A stretch of 64,000 bases of DNA, from the NCBI GenBank assembly GCA_003550325.1, contig QKWP01000521.1:62001-126000 (forward strand). The letters run 5' to 3'. Below are positions 11,491-22,335 of the stretch, piece by piece. The notes under the pieces were generated by a model that saw nothing but the letters and a program-made list of their open reading frames with translations, was not told where the DNA came from and ran no database searches. Made by a program: the position numbers and the translations under genes. The DNA comes from Gigaspora rosea (taxonomy: Eukaryota; Glomeromycota; Glomeromycetes; Diversisporales; Gigasporaceae). Position 1 is the first letter of the stretch. Each line of letters begins with the position of its first letter.

Positions 11491-12540
11491 GTATTCTCAA
11501 AAAAGAACCATCTAACCCTGATAATAATGAAGCACCAACAGCTGGACCATCTAGGACTACTGAAGGAACATGCAATCTTTGCAACACTAATCATAATGGA
11601 CGGACATGTAATTTCGCAGAAGCATTAGAGAAATTTAATAATAGCAATTGTACATGTGGATACAAAAATGGTAATGACATTTACCATTGCAGTGAATGTC
11701 ATAGAACCCTTATAGGGCAAGCAAGCCTTTATTTATTAAATAGCTATTACCAAGATGTGGAACAAAGATAAGGACCCAGACATTATAATGAAAAATATTT
11801 TGATAAAACACTTGTGTGTGAAATTTGCTATAGAAATCATACTGAACTATTACCATCTCAAATACAAGAATTTCCCAATATGCTAAAGGAATTGGAAGAA
11901 ATCAAATAGTAGAATGCTTTTTTTGCAAAAAGCAAGGCTGGAAAAAGCATTTTAAATGTGATTCCTTCCAGAACTACTTTTGCACTTATGAAGAAGAGAT
12001 AGGGTATAACACTTACAATCTTCATGGTTTTCAACCAATGGACGTAAGAATGTATTAATATGTTCAGACCACCACCAGAAATATATACCATAAAGATATT
12101 AGAATTAATAAATCAATGATTATACATATTGTACAACATCTGAAAGATACACCACGAGCCAGGATGAATGAAGCATTGATTCTAAGAAGACTAAGAATAG
12201 CCGCAAGGAAATATTAACAGATATATATAATAATCAACCCAGGAATGCACATTTCGATAATTGGAATGATACAATGATTACATTCACGACCACATTATCA
12301 ACATATGATACCGGCATAACCACCCTGCAAGAAGCAAATAACTACATAGCAAGAAGAAAAGACGGTAATATAGTACTCTGTGAAAACTGCCTAATGCCAA
12401 AAAGGCCTGATCACCTTTTAGCAGGATTATGTTGCGAATTCTTTGTAGAATTTAAAATAAATCATGAACCCTATCAAGATTATGAGGCAGAGAAAAGAAT
12501 CGAGAAATGGCAAGAAAAAAATACCCACAAATCTTACTGA
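11460..12540 (+). CDS. Cys-rich, probably zinc-binding small proteins
   Basis: The frame at 11460-11771 encodes a Pro/Ser-rich start, then a dense Cys/His cluster (CNLCNTNHNGRTC ... CTCG ... YHCSECHRTL) that could bind two zinc ions. The frame at 12274-12540 (88 residues) holds LCENCLMPKRPDHLLAGLCC and a charged tail. The intervening sequence has further Cys/His pairs. None matches a named domain that I recognise. All are on the plus strand within the virus-like element. Confidence 0.4.
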
Positions 12541-12724
12541 TACTTTGAAGAACATGGTATAATGCCAATATTATATAATAATTGTATTGTTTTGCAAGGC
12601 AAAATAATGGAAATAACAGGAAAACAATGGGTTAGAAACCAAAGAACAGTTATACGAGATAATGAAATGAGAAGAAAAGATTCTAGCAGAAATTATAAAA
12701 TTTACAGAATCTTAGCAGAATGAG

Positions 12725-13575
12725 AAATTCAACTACCGAATGTAGAAATTACAATCCCTTGCAAAGATTGTAATGAAAGAAGTATGAAAGAAGCATCATG
12801 ATCCAAAAAGGACAAGAAAGCTACTGTAGATAGTAAAACTTCTACAGTAGTAGAAAATGAACCAGGATCTAGTACGCAAACCTCCACTAAAATCCCAACT
12901 ATTACAACAGAATTAGTGGGATCATCCTGGAATTTAATACCTGTACAACTTGAATTGAGACTAATAAGTAAAATCTTAGAAATTTCGAAAGCAACAAAAG
13001 AATAAACTACCAAAGTAGTTATGGACTCTGAAGGATTACAACCATTTGAAACTCTATTACTACCCCAAGAAAATATAGAAGAAATCCTTAACGGACCTGA
13101 TAGAAGTTTGGAAAAAAGGTTCAATGAATTGGAACAAATCTTCAGAAGGCTAAGCCTACCCATAGCTGGAACAAACTTAATAAATATACAAGCCCTAACA
13201 AGAAGAATCCAAATGATAGATAACCGAATAGTAACTCTGCAATCACAAGTAGCAGATTTACAAACAGAAAACCAAATGCTTAAAAGAAAAGTCTGACAAC
13301 TCGAAGACGAGGCAATAGAAAACAAAGTAATGCAATATAACATTGCTATGTGAAAGAAACAAGTTGCTGACAGAGAACTTGATTACGCATTTTTAGGAGT
13401 ACCTTTCGACAACTCTGAAATGCCTACAGTAATGAGAAATGTGTTAGACATGAACACATTCTCATGACAAAATCATGATACCTGAAGAGAAATAGCGCGA
13501 GATGCAGAATCATCTGATGGAGATGATTATACACAAGATGAACAAGAAGTAATATTCGAAGATTGACTATCACGG
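12725..13575 (+). pseudogene. Coiled-coil protein of the virus-like element
   Basis: The open part at 13021-13296 carries a clear leucine-zipper-like coiled coil over its last 35 residues (IDNRIVTLQSQVADLQTENQ region). A Thr/Ser-rich, acidic segment precedes it and a strongly acidic tail (DAESSDGDDYTQDEQE-like) follows near 13500-13560. Caulimoviruses carry a coiled-coil virion-associated protein, but no sequence likeness was seen. A long minus-strand frame (12729-13343) is a shadow of this gene. Confidence 0.45.
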
Positions 13576-15302
13576 ATAAACCCAAATCTTATTTACTTAT
13601 CTATTTATTTTATACTTTATATTTTATATTATATTTTATAACTTTGTAAATCAAAATATGTCTATTATTTATTAAAGAAGTACACAGGGCATGTCATATC
13701 TAGGAAGGACACGACTGTGGTGTGTAATAGATGGAGCACCCACACTATACTAAGAATGACAATTTCCATAAGTGGCCTAGACAACCACAATTTACAAAAT
13801 TAACTTTATATAATTTTATACTAATATCCAGCAGAGTCAATCACATGAACACGATATCACATTCTTACTCTCTTATAAATCAAAAACTTATTTAAACACA
13901 GATAAAATTCTCAGCAGAACAGCATGAAGTCAAAAAGATTTTATAAAGGAGCTACCAAATCTCAGAATTAAACACTTATGCTGTACCAAATTCAACTTTG
14001 ACAATTGTACCAATTGTAAAAAATACAAAATACCTTGTGAAAACTTATTCAATTATAAGAAAAGAGGACTGGCTCCTCAGAAATATAATAGATGAGATGA
14101 CAGCCAAGAAATAATTAGAACCCACAAGCACCAAATCATAATCAATTAGTACGAACCCAAATAAAACAACTAGTCAGAAGAAATCTTGAACAAAGTTTAT
14201 TCTTGTATATTTAAGAAACACTGAATAGGATTACTAACAATTGAAAAAAATATTAGAAGACAACATAAAACCCAAGGCAATGTACCTTTAAACAGCCTAG
14301 GACTAATAGATCAAAGAGCAATTGTAGCAATACAAACTAATGCAGCAGCCTTTGCAAACAGGAACAGAATTAATAATACTGACATAGTACAAGAAACAGT
14401 TACTTTATTGAATAACTTATACAGAAACAATACAGGAATACAACTCCAAAAAACTATACAAAGAGTAAGAGCAAAACAATTGGATTATAATATCCATCAT
14501 GACTAAAGAAGGCTTTAGTATAACCTTAAGAGAGGGCAGAATTACGTCATTTCTCTAATATAATTGCTTAAATAACTAAAAAAGTAGAAAAAGAAATCCT
14601 AGTAAACCACAAAAGAAGAAATTAGTAGCAAAAATCCCTAACAAATTGAAAACAACATTTACACCTGAAACTGCTGGATTTAATTACCATTGGAATTTTG
14701 TACAAGACTTAGAAATACCTTAAGAAAATTTATTAATCCAACTGAAGAAATCCTTATACAAAGACCAATTGAAGAAGTACAACTTGATATTGAAATTACA
14801 ATTAAAGAATTAATTTCACGTTGTTCACCAACAAACAACCATAGACTAGGACAAACAATAGTAATATTGTAGCAAGCACTAAGTGTAAATGGTTTAATAC
14901 CTAACAACACTGCTATATTCGTCCACGAGCAACAGCAGAAACAAGACGAATATAATATTTTATTAACTGCAACACATCAACAATTAGGAGCAGTAAAGTG
15001 GAAACTTATTAAAGCATACTGAGAAGGAGCAATACCTGATTTTATAACAATATTTACACATAGATTAGACTCCTTACTAGGACTCTTAAGAAACGAAGGA
15101 GCTAATAGTGCTCAAGGAACAGGAACAATAGATCCTGAAAACGAAAAAGAATATTTCAATAAATATTTATGGAACAGGAGAAATTCAAGAAGATTATACT
15201 CTGAATTACACACCCATTTATACAAAGGAAGAACCTACTGAAATACAAGTAGTACCAAAAACAAAATACAGTCTTGTATCAACAAAATATCAAACATTAT
15301 TA
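13576..15302 (+). pseudogene. Uncharacterised helical coding remnants
   Basis: A low-complexity TATTTTATATT stretch near 13600-13650 separates this part from the coiled-coil gene. A Cys/Lys-rich patch follows near 13970-14060. Helical Asn/Gln-rich protein sequence is visible near 14270-14500 and 14870-15230; the only notable open frame is 14690-14872. Plus-strand coding bias persists but no domain is recognised. It is treated as part of the virus-like element. Confidence 0.3.
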
Positions 15303-15794
15303 TTGCAACATCTTAGCAGTACTATATACCGAATATTTACTTATTTACCCACAGACACAGACATCATTTTAGTACTCAAATTACAAATAACAGCAAGAAT
15401 ATCTGTAATACCTGACAGATATATATTTGGAAAAGTCATATTATGTATATTTTCAACAAAAATACCACCTCACGAAATAACAGTATCATTATTTTGCATA
15501 CAAGCAGAAAAAGCATTACATCCTTATGGGTTATTAAGAAAAGAAGTTAAAGAAAAAGCATATTATTGTGTTAATATTTCAGACAGAGAACCATTACAAG
15601 TAATAGTGCATCTAGGAATACCTGGTATCAAAATAGAGATTCATAAAGATATTAACAATCAACCAACTACCAGAAGGCACTATTATATTATTGCATTATT
15701 TGATAACCTACTTGAAGACAAAGTAGCTGTCAAAATCAACATCTGGTACAAGTATACCTATATTAAAGGAAAAGTTCAAACTGTTATAGTATAA
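15303..15794 (+). CDS. Beta-strand-rich 163-residue protein
   Basis: An open frame of 163 residues has at least seven alternating hydrophobic strands, for example DIILVLKLQIT, GKVILCIFST, EITVSLFCIQ, PLQVIVHLG, GIKIEIH, RHYYIIALF and KVAVKINIWY. Such a pattern suggests a beta sandwich or jelly roll, as in many capsid or movement proteins, but no family motif is recognised. The stop lies directly before the start of the zinc-ribbon protein, the compact packing seen elsewhere in the element. Confidence 0.4.
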   Translation: MQHLSSTIYRIFTYLPTDTDIILVLKLQITARISVIPDRYIFGKVILCIFSTKIPPHEITVSLFCIQAEKALHPYGLLRKEVKEKAYYCVNISDREPLQVIVHLGIPGIKIEIHKDINNQPTTRRHYYIIALFDNLLEDKVAVKINIWYKYTYIKGKVQTVIV

Positions 15795-16107
15795 ATGCCA
15801 ATTTGTAGCAATTGCAAAGTATTTAAAGAAACAGAAAACTTTGATATAAGTAAAAGAACTAAAAAGCAGTATAACACCTGTAAAAAGTGTAGAATATAAA
15901 AAGACACTCCTGAAGCAAAAGAAAAGAGAAAGATATACTACCAAAGAAAAGCTACTGAAAGAAAGATTCAGAAACTTAAGAAATTTATACAAGAGAATCC
16001 TGATCACGGCAAAAAAACATTTAAGTGTAAAATTTGTCAAAAATATAAAAAATACTTATATTTTGGATTAGGACAACGAGGAACTTTTAAGGCTGCTCCA
16101 ATTTAAA
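15795..16107 (+). pseudogene. Zinc-ribbon / HNH-like Cys-pair protein
   Basis: Beginning at the ATG three bases after the upstream stop, the frame encodes CSNCKVFKETENF ... TCKKC, the first two Cys pairs of the zinc ribbons often found in large DNA viruses and homing-type proteins. A very Lys-rich helix and a third pair (CKICQKYKKYLYF) follow. It is the last coding segment of the virus-like element. The frame is broken. The function, probably nucleic-acid binding, is inferred. Confidence 0.45.
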
Positions 16108-16117
16108 TCTATGTTTA

Positions 16118-16166
16118 ACATAACCCCCCCTCTAGATAGAGCAAATTATGGGGGGAGTTAAACAAC
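16118..16166. repeat. C-run / G-run hairpin at the end of the virus-like element
   Basis: A run of C (about 16124-16131) and a run of G (about 16151-16157), each bordered by TAAC or GTTA, form an imperfect inverted repeat around a 20-base loop. It is the only GC-rich spot between the last zinc-ribbon frame and the palindromic satellite. It could be a polypurine tract, a terminator-like hairpin or a terminal repeat edge; none can be proven here. Confidence 0.4.
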
Positions 16167-16298
16167 ATATATATATATATAACTTTTAAATTCAAACTTC
16201 ACTTTTCATATTACTAAAATGAACCCATACAGAAAGATCACCAAAATTAGAGTAGCTGCATGATACAGTCATGCTAAACCTTGGAACATTATATAAGT

Positions 16299-17415
16299 TA
16301 GTTAGAATTAATTAGTAAAATTTTATGAATCATAAGATTTTATAGAATTTTATTAATAAAATTTTATAAAATCTTATTATACACAAATTTTTATTAATTA
16401 ATTCTAACTTTATGCACTAAGTAAACATGTACAGCACCTAAAAATACATTAAATCAGCAGGGTTAATTTTATTTTACTTGAAATTTGGATAATAGATGCA
16501 TAATTTTGGATTTTTGATCAAAAAAGTCAAATTTAAGCATCTTTTCTCCAAATTTCAAGTAAAATAAAAACAACACTGCCGATTTAATGTATTTTTAGGC
16601 CCTGAACAAGTTTACTTAGTGAATTAAGTTAGAATTAATTAGTAAAATTTTATGAATCATGAGATTTTATAGAATTTTATTAATAAAATTTTATAAAATC
16701 TTATAATACACAAATTTTTATTAATTAATTCTAACTTTATGCACTAAGTAAACATGTACAGCACCTAAAAATACATCAAATCGGCAGGGTTATTTTTATT
16801 TTACTTGAAATTTGGAGAATAGATGCATAATTTTGGATTTTTGATCAAAAAAGTCAAATTTAAGCATCTTTTCTCCAAATTTCAAGTAAAATAAAAACAA
16901 TACTGCCGATTTAATGTATTTTTAGGCTCTGAACAAGTTTACCTAGTGCAATAAGTTAGAATTAATTAGTAAAATTTTATGAATCATAAGATTTTATAGA
17001 ATTTTATTAATAAAATTCTATAAAATCTTATGATTCATAAAATTTTACTAATTAATTCTAACTTATTTCACTAAGTAAACTTGTTTAGAGCCTAAAAATA
17101 TATTAAATCAGCAGAATTGATTTTATTTTACTTGAAATTTGAAGAAAAGATGCTTAAATTTGACTTTTTGAACAAAAATCCAAAATTATGCATCTATTCT
17201 CTAAATTTTAAGCAAAATAAAAATAACTCTGCCGATTTGATGTATTTTTAGGTGCTGAATATGTTTACTTAGTGCATAAAGTTAGAATTAATTAATAAAA
17301 ATTTGCGTATTATAAGATTTCATAACATTTTATTAATAAAATTATATAAAATCCTATAATTCATAAAATTTTACTAATTAATTCTAATGTCATGCACTAA
17401 GTGAACTTGTCAGCA
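16299..17415. repeat. Palindromic satellite array, about 327-bp units
   Basis: The start motif GTTAGAATTAATT recurs at 16301, 16628, 16955 and 17281, giving intervals of 327, 327 and 326 bases. Each unit joins a roughly 110-base A/T palindrome and a roughly 215-base palindrome whose ends read CACTAAGTAAAC / GTTTACTTAGTG. In the third unit the longer module is inverted, and the A/T palindrome at 16955-17062 is nearly perfect. The whole array is therefore itself one inverted repeat centred near 17008. No coding sequence. Confidence 0.85.
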
Positions 17416-17434
17416 CCAAAAAATAAATATAAGT

Positions 17435-17535
17435 ATATTCAGACTCAGACCAGTCTGTATAAAATTTAGAAGCTGAGTCTGGTCCGATCCTGGACCAGAC
17501 CTGAACCGGACCAATTCCGATCCTGGCCAGACCCA
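17435..17535. repeat. Degenerate GGACC-type tandem motif
   Basis: A short GC-rich tract repeats variants of CTGGTCCGATCC, CCGGACC and CCAGACC in an otherwise AT-rich region. Similar GGACCG-rich tracts occur at 36840-36928 next to a hAT terminus, so this may be a subterminal remnant of a related hAT element. The short minus-strand frame over it is not credible as a gene. Confidence 0.5.
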
Positions 17536-17624
17536 AACCGGACCTAATTATTTGTTGTTTAAGTCCCCCCCCTCTAAAAAATTTTGAACTTGTAATGTTA
17601 AACAAAGAATTAAATTGGAGTGGC

Positions 17625-17718
17625 CTAAGCAGTGCTTAAAAAATTTATAAGCAAACTGTAAAAGTTTGTGCTTGGAACCTGCTTGAGCAGAGTTTATATA
17701 AGCATTTTAACATTCCTA
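17625..17718. mobile_element. hAT terminal fragment
   Basis: About 85 bases are the reverse complement of the left terminal region of the hAT element at 27517-28833, sharing GAGCAGAGTTTATATAAGC and the stretch before it. Only one end is present and the terminal bases are degraded. It is a solo-end relic. Confidence 0.7.
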
Positions 17719-17720
17719 CA

Positions 17721-18187
17721 AAATGTACATAATCAATTATGGAAACCTTATTGTACCAAATTAGCAAACTGAAAAAAAACTAATAATATTCAACCACAAC
17801 ATAATACACACCATTCTGCAAGTACTCAATTATCCTATACCCATACCTCCTATACTTATAGTTGTACCTGTGGCATGCCTGATCAACAACACAATAATAT
17901 TGACAACAGCCCTCCTGTTTGACTCGCAATCCGTAAAATTGAAATTTGGTTATACAACTGGATCAATTTTAGCACCCCTACAAACTCTATTTTACATATC
18001 CAAATTTAGGTGAGTTTTAACTACTCTAGTAGGTTTAGGTTGCAGATTAGCTAAGTAGTATTACTATTTATAGTCTGAGTCTTGATTCTTGTAAATATAA
18101 TTTGTAATTCATAAAACCCTAGAGGTTTTATTCTCAAATTATTAATAAAGACAGAGGCAAAACCTCACCTTAACACCAATAAAAAAT
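17721..18187 (+). repeat. Interspersed repeat, tandem copy A
   Basis: This segment and 18200-18596 are direct copies sharing AATTATGGAAACCTTATTGT near the start and AGACAGAGGCAAAACCTCAC near the end. Copy A has about 72 extra internal bases (around 17872-17944). Both copies end in an A-rich tail after an AATAAA-like signal, which resembles 3' ends of retrotransposed sequences. No coding domain is recognised. An unresolved base N lies just after this copy. Confidence 0.75.
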
Positions 18188-18199
18188 NAAAATATCACA

Positions 18200-18596
18200 A
18201 AATATACACAATTAATTATGGAAACCTTATTGTACCAAATTAGCAAACTGAAAAAAAACTAATAACATTCAACCATAACATACTACATACCATTCCACAA
18301 GTACTCAATTATCCTATACCCGTACCCCCTATGCTTATAGTTGTAAATTGAAATTTGGTTATATAACTGGATCAATTTTAGTACCCCTACAAACTCTATT
18401 TTACATATTCAAATCTAGGTGAGTTTTAACCACTCTAGTAGGTTTAGGTTGCAGATTAGCTAAGTAGTATTACTATTTACAATCTGAGTCTTGATTCTTG
18501 TAAATATAATTTGTAATTCATAAAACCCTAGAGGTTTTATTCTCAAATTATTAATAAAGACAGAGGCAAAACCTCACCTTAACACCAATAAAAAAT
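18200..18596 (+). repeat. Interspersed repeat, tandem copy B
   Basis: A second direct copy of the 17721-18187 repeat, lacking an internal block of about 72 bases and differing by scattered substitutions. It ends in an A-rich tail that passes into (TA)n. The head-to-tail arrangement suggests tandem duplication or repeated 3'-end insertion at the same place. Confidence 0.75.
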
Positions 18597-18602
18597 ATAT
18601 AT

Positions 18603-18680
18603 ATATATTATATTATATATAGGACCTGATAATTGCTCTATCTCATCTCCCTAAAAAATTAGCTAATAAATAGTGCTCTT
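18603..18680. repeat. Solo end motif shared with the 22.6-23.9 kb foldback
   Basis: After a (TA)n tract, the sequence from TAGGACCTGATAATTGCTCT onwards matches the right end of the foldback at about 23848-23927 for some 65 bases, with substitutions. No opposite end is found nearby. It is a fragment of the same repeat family. Confidence 0.7.
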
Positions 18681-19080
18681 CTAATATAAAAATTCTGCAG
18701 ATCTTATCTGGATCAGCAATTAAACATATTTCTTTATCTGAGATTGTTTGAATGGCTCTTGCTATTTCGATATCAACTATTTGTGTTCTAGTACAAGTCT
18801 TGTTTAAATATTCTATACACTCATACTTATGTACTCTACATATTAATGCATAATAGACCATATCGGCTGATTTTGTTTGTACCCCAAAAATTGTAGGGTG
18901 TATTAGATAAACAGTCAGTCATTTGACACTCTGACTAATATGATTAATAACAACAGTAAGTTGTTTGACGCCTTGATTAACCAATAGAATCTTGTAATAC
19001 TTACAATCTGCCATATGGGCAGATTTATTTTTCTTACAAACGATATTACTACACTTAGAATTTATATTTACACAAGCCAT
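18643..19080 (-). pseudogene. Decayed reading frame of unknown origin
   Basis: An open minus-strand frame of 72 residues (18643-18861) has ordinary protein composition (RTQIVDIEIARAIQTISDKE). Coding-like sequence in the same frame extends upstream to about 19080, starting MACVNINSKCSN with a possible zinc-knuckle-like CKKNKSAHMADC. There is at least one interruption. No domain is recognised; it may come from a mobile element or a host gene. Confidence 0.35.
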
Positions 19081-19636
19081 ACGTACGAAGCTCACCTCGT
19101 AACTTTTTAGACAACTCCAGAAATTCTGTAGACTATTTTATTATCTTCTGCTATCTATATACAAAAAATGTTGAGAATTTGTAAAGCTCGTCTTACCAAA
19201 GAACATCAACAATGGAGATATGTAAGATGACAGATCAATATTTTTCAAGTCTTTAATAGTGCAATTACAACTATTCTTAAGCACTACAAACTCTTTTCAA
19301 GTTTTTTTGGTCTTTTTACTTATCAAACTCTATTACTTTTCTTCTTCATAGGGATTTTATGCACATTCCGTAAAGACTTACAACAGATTAGATTTATTAA
19401 ATTGGCAAGCGGGCATTATGGAAAAAAGGGTATTTCATTAGTGCCATTTTTTACTTCTTTCTTACTCTCGAGTATATGAGTTAAGAAAAGTTATATTATA
19501 TTGAAGTGTGTAAAATTTTGATTATTGTTACAAACACTATGGGAAAACGGTATCAATCATTGTTCAGGTAATTTATTTACACGCTTTAAAGTACTTTTCA
19601 AGAACATAATGTTTTGCTACTAAGTGGTTTGTAATA
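19081..19636. other. Gene-free AT-rich stretch
   Basis: No frame, RNA gene or clear repeat boundary is visible. Composition is AT-rich with a few short T runs. Confidence 0.5.
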
Positions 19637-20356
19637 GTTATATCCTGGGCAGTTGTGTATAAGTGGAATTTTGCTTTACTGCAAAATTCCGTTTATACCC
19701 AACTGCCCAGAATATAACTGATTTATTCCCTGCCATCTACATGACCATTTAAATCCTTCCTTCTTTAATAAAAAGAAAAAAATAGTTAGAAAATTTTTTC
19801 AATAATGCATACTATTTCATATCACTATTATTGTAAGAATATTTGATTTTTAAAGAATCGGATTTAAACCAGCTTCAGAAATCGATCCAATAACTCAAGC
19901 AATAAATGACCTAAAGAAATTAAGTTCAAATTTGGGAAACCTTCTATAAAACCAAATATCGATATATTTTAATCATTAATATTTATTTATGTCAATGCAA
20001 TTATTGATAATAAATCAATTAATAAACGGTCTAATGAATATCAATCTGGCAAAAAAAGAGCGAAACTTATAAAGTGCAAAAATTTTACTATTAATTTTAA
20101 ATTAATGTACTATTTTAAATTCATATAATATGTAGTTCACTTATTATGTAGCTTTTTTTCGCTAAATTATCTATGCATTATTTGAAATTTGCATATGTAA
20201 TTCGCTTAACATTACGCTTTATTTGGTGTTAGTTAATAAATTTCTATATACACTGATTAATATGTAGTAATCGGGAAAGTTTAAGTCGCTTATACATTGT
20301 ATTCTTTGTTTACAATAGAATTTGAGTTCCGCTTATGTCCAACTGTTTAGGATTTA
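19637..20356. mobile_element. Probable TIR element with terminal hairpin
   Basis: A strong hairpin occupies 19637-19719: arms of about 38 bases reading TATATCCTGGGCAGTTG and its complement around a TTTACT loop. A diverged third copy of one arm, ending CCAACTGTTTAGGATTT, lies at about 20310-20356 in the orientation of a right terminus. This suggests a small nonautonomous element with the hairpin at its left end. No TSD is evident. Confidence 0.5.
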
Positions 20357-22335
20357 ACCATTACCAATTTTCTAGATACTATAATATATGCCAGTAAAAA
20401 TAAGTTAATAGCATTTATCAGTAGGAATAAGTACATGAAAAAAGTTATGTAGATGAGTGATAAGATAATTAATTAAACCACCTTTTGTTTTTTAGCATTT
20501 TTCACAAACAGTGAAACAAAATAGTTTTTCTACTAATAGCAATTATAATAAATATTATTGTTTTTTATAAGTTGTAATATATAAAATAAATTATTAATAC
20601 AGTATATATACAGGACATTTTACAAATCCAAATCTATTTAAACACGTTCAATAAACAAACCACAAGTAAAAAAACTGTTATATTAAAAAATATACATAAA
20701 TTAAGCATACTTTTCACAATTAACAATTACCTTTACTTTTTTTTGATGGGTTCCAGGGATGGACGATTGGTTCGACATGATAATTCATATATTAAAAATT
20801 TTGTTTATTACGATTTTAAAATGTAATAGCCAATCAGGTGATTTGTTGATCAAAAAATAAACCCTAAAACAATGATTTACATATATGTAAAAAAAGGCCC
20901 AAAAAACGAAATCAGCCCATATGCTCCTTTTAGAAATCTGATTTTCCAATCTGGGACCTGTTGGATATTCATTGATCTTTTGTACCTCTAATTCTAGATG
21001 GTTCTATAATCACGTATTTGTTTATTTGTTATTGCTTGTTTACCTAATAAATTAGCTAAAATTTAATTAAATTATATATAACTTGTTTGTTTACTTGTTT
21101 TGAACTATTTGTTTTTTTGTTGATGTGTAGAATGATTAATCAAAACAGATTGGCATTACAGGGTCTCAAAGAATTTCCCAAAATTTTTTAAAAAATTTTC
21201 AAAAACAAAAATTTTTTTTCTAGCCTCTTATCTACTAGTTTTTGTGCTAAATGCTACTACTAAATTACTATTTATTTTTAGAAACCTTTTTTTTTATTAT
21301 TTGTATTATACACATTATCTAGTGTGATTTTTGTCTTTTACTATGTTTTCTATTCTGCTGTTTTTGGAAATAAGAATTAGCAAAAAGAGGTTTGATTTAT
21401 TATTATTATTCATCACATTTTACATTTATTAAATATATATTTTTAATTAATATTACATACTTTATTATATATTACATTATTATATAGTATTATTTTAAAC
21501 TATTTCGCTTTTGTCATATTTAATTCTATTACTATATACAGAAACTAGCCTGATATACTTATTTTTGCTCACTCTGCAGTTAGCTATTATCTTTGCTTCT
21601 TTGTTTTCTATTGTCTTTATATTGGCTATTTCTTTTGTTTTGGCTATAACCTTGTTTTGTAAAGTGCCAGAAAAGTTACAAATTTTTGAAGAAGTCAGAA
21701 ATAAATAAAATAAAATAAAAGTTAAAACAATAACTAAAAAAACAAACAAAAAAACAAAAAATATAAGCAAACTAATAAAAAAAATAAATAAAGCCCCAAA
21801 TCTTCATTTCTCTAAAGTAAGAGTCATGTTCTTGCAAATTCAGAATTTGTGAAAGCAGATTAATGTTCTTGCAAAATGCCAGAAAGTCATGAATACCAAA
21901 AAAGTCTAGGTTAGTTTTCTTCAGGAAGTAAGGGTTCTTTACTTGCAAAGTGCTAGATTAAAATAAATTAATAAACAAATTTAAAAAAAAAACAAAAAAC
22001 AAAAAAACAAAACCAAATTAATCATGTAAAAAATAAATAAAGTCCTAACTAAACTTTTATTTCTTCAAAGAACTATTCTTGAAAATTTAGAAATTGTTGA
22101 AGAAATAAGTTGTATATAGAAATGTGCCTTATACATTATGCATACTGCATTATGCAATATATAATACTGCATAATATTTGTATATAAATCAAAAAACTCT
22201 TTCCAACGATCCCTCGTACCAAAAATTTCAAGAATGCTGACCTATGAAAACTATACAGTTAACATATTCAACATGCAACAAAACTTCACTAGTAGCAGCT
22301 GGGACTTAAGACTAATCATCGTATATTTGGTTGTA
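20357..22335. other. Gene-free AT-rich region
   Basis: No credible gene. Short complementary frames near 21.5-21.8 kb arise from AT-rich sequence and show no protein-like features. Motifs such as TTCTTGCAAA recur at 21825-21960, and similar sequence reappears at 25450-25570. A GCATTATGCAATA-like cluster near 22135 reappears inverted near 25388, so the segment probably holds diverged repeats. Confidence 0.5.

Larger units (their letters stand above)
1..16170 (+). mobile_element. Large virus-like reverse-transcribing element with AP endonuclease and Merlin-type transposase (fossil)
   Basis: All recognisable coding segments across 16 kb lie on the plus strand in close succession, as in a virus or large retroelement, and the left end runs off the window. 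Recognised parts are membrane proteins, CCHC zinc knuckles, a possible protease, an endonuclease IV-like region, a Ty3/gypsy-type reverse transcriptase and RNase H, an IS1595/Merlin-type transposase, further Cys-rich proteins, a coiled-coil protein and a terminal zinc-ribbon protein. The element is broken in dozens of places. The capsid/nucleocapsid-protease-RT-RNase H order matches LTR elements and pararetroviruses; the rest does not. No terminal repeat pair can be shown because the left end is missing. An alternative is a composite of a retroelement with unrelated insertions, but the uniform strand and tight spacing argue for one unit. Confidence 0.75.

Noticed and set aside
12729-13343. A 204-residue minus-strand frame rich in Ser and Cys
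   Set aside because: It is the shadow of the plus-strand coiled-coil gene; composition and direction do not fit the surrounding element.
16299-17415. Possible CRISPR-like regularly spaced repeat
   Set aside because: Units are long, palindromic and without unique spacers; the host is eukaryotic.
21495-21770. Overlapping plus- and minus-strand frames of 65 and 91 residues with hydrophobic sequence
   Set aside because: Low-complexity AT-rich DNA produces Phe/Leu/Ile-rich frames on both strands; no start context, domain or neighbour supports a gene.
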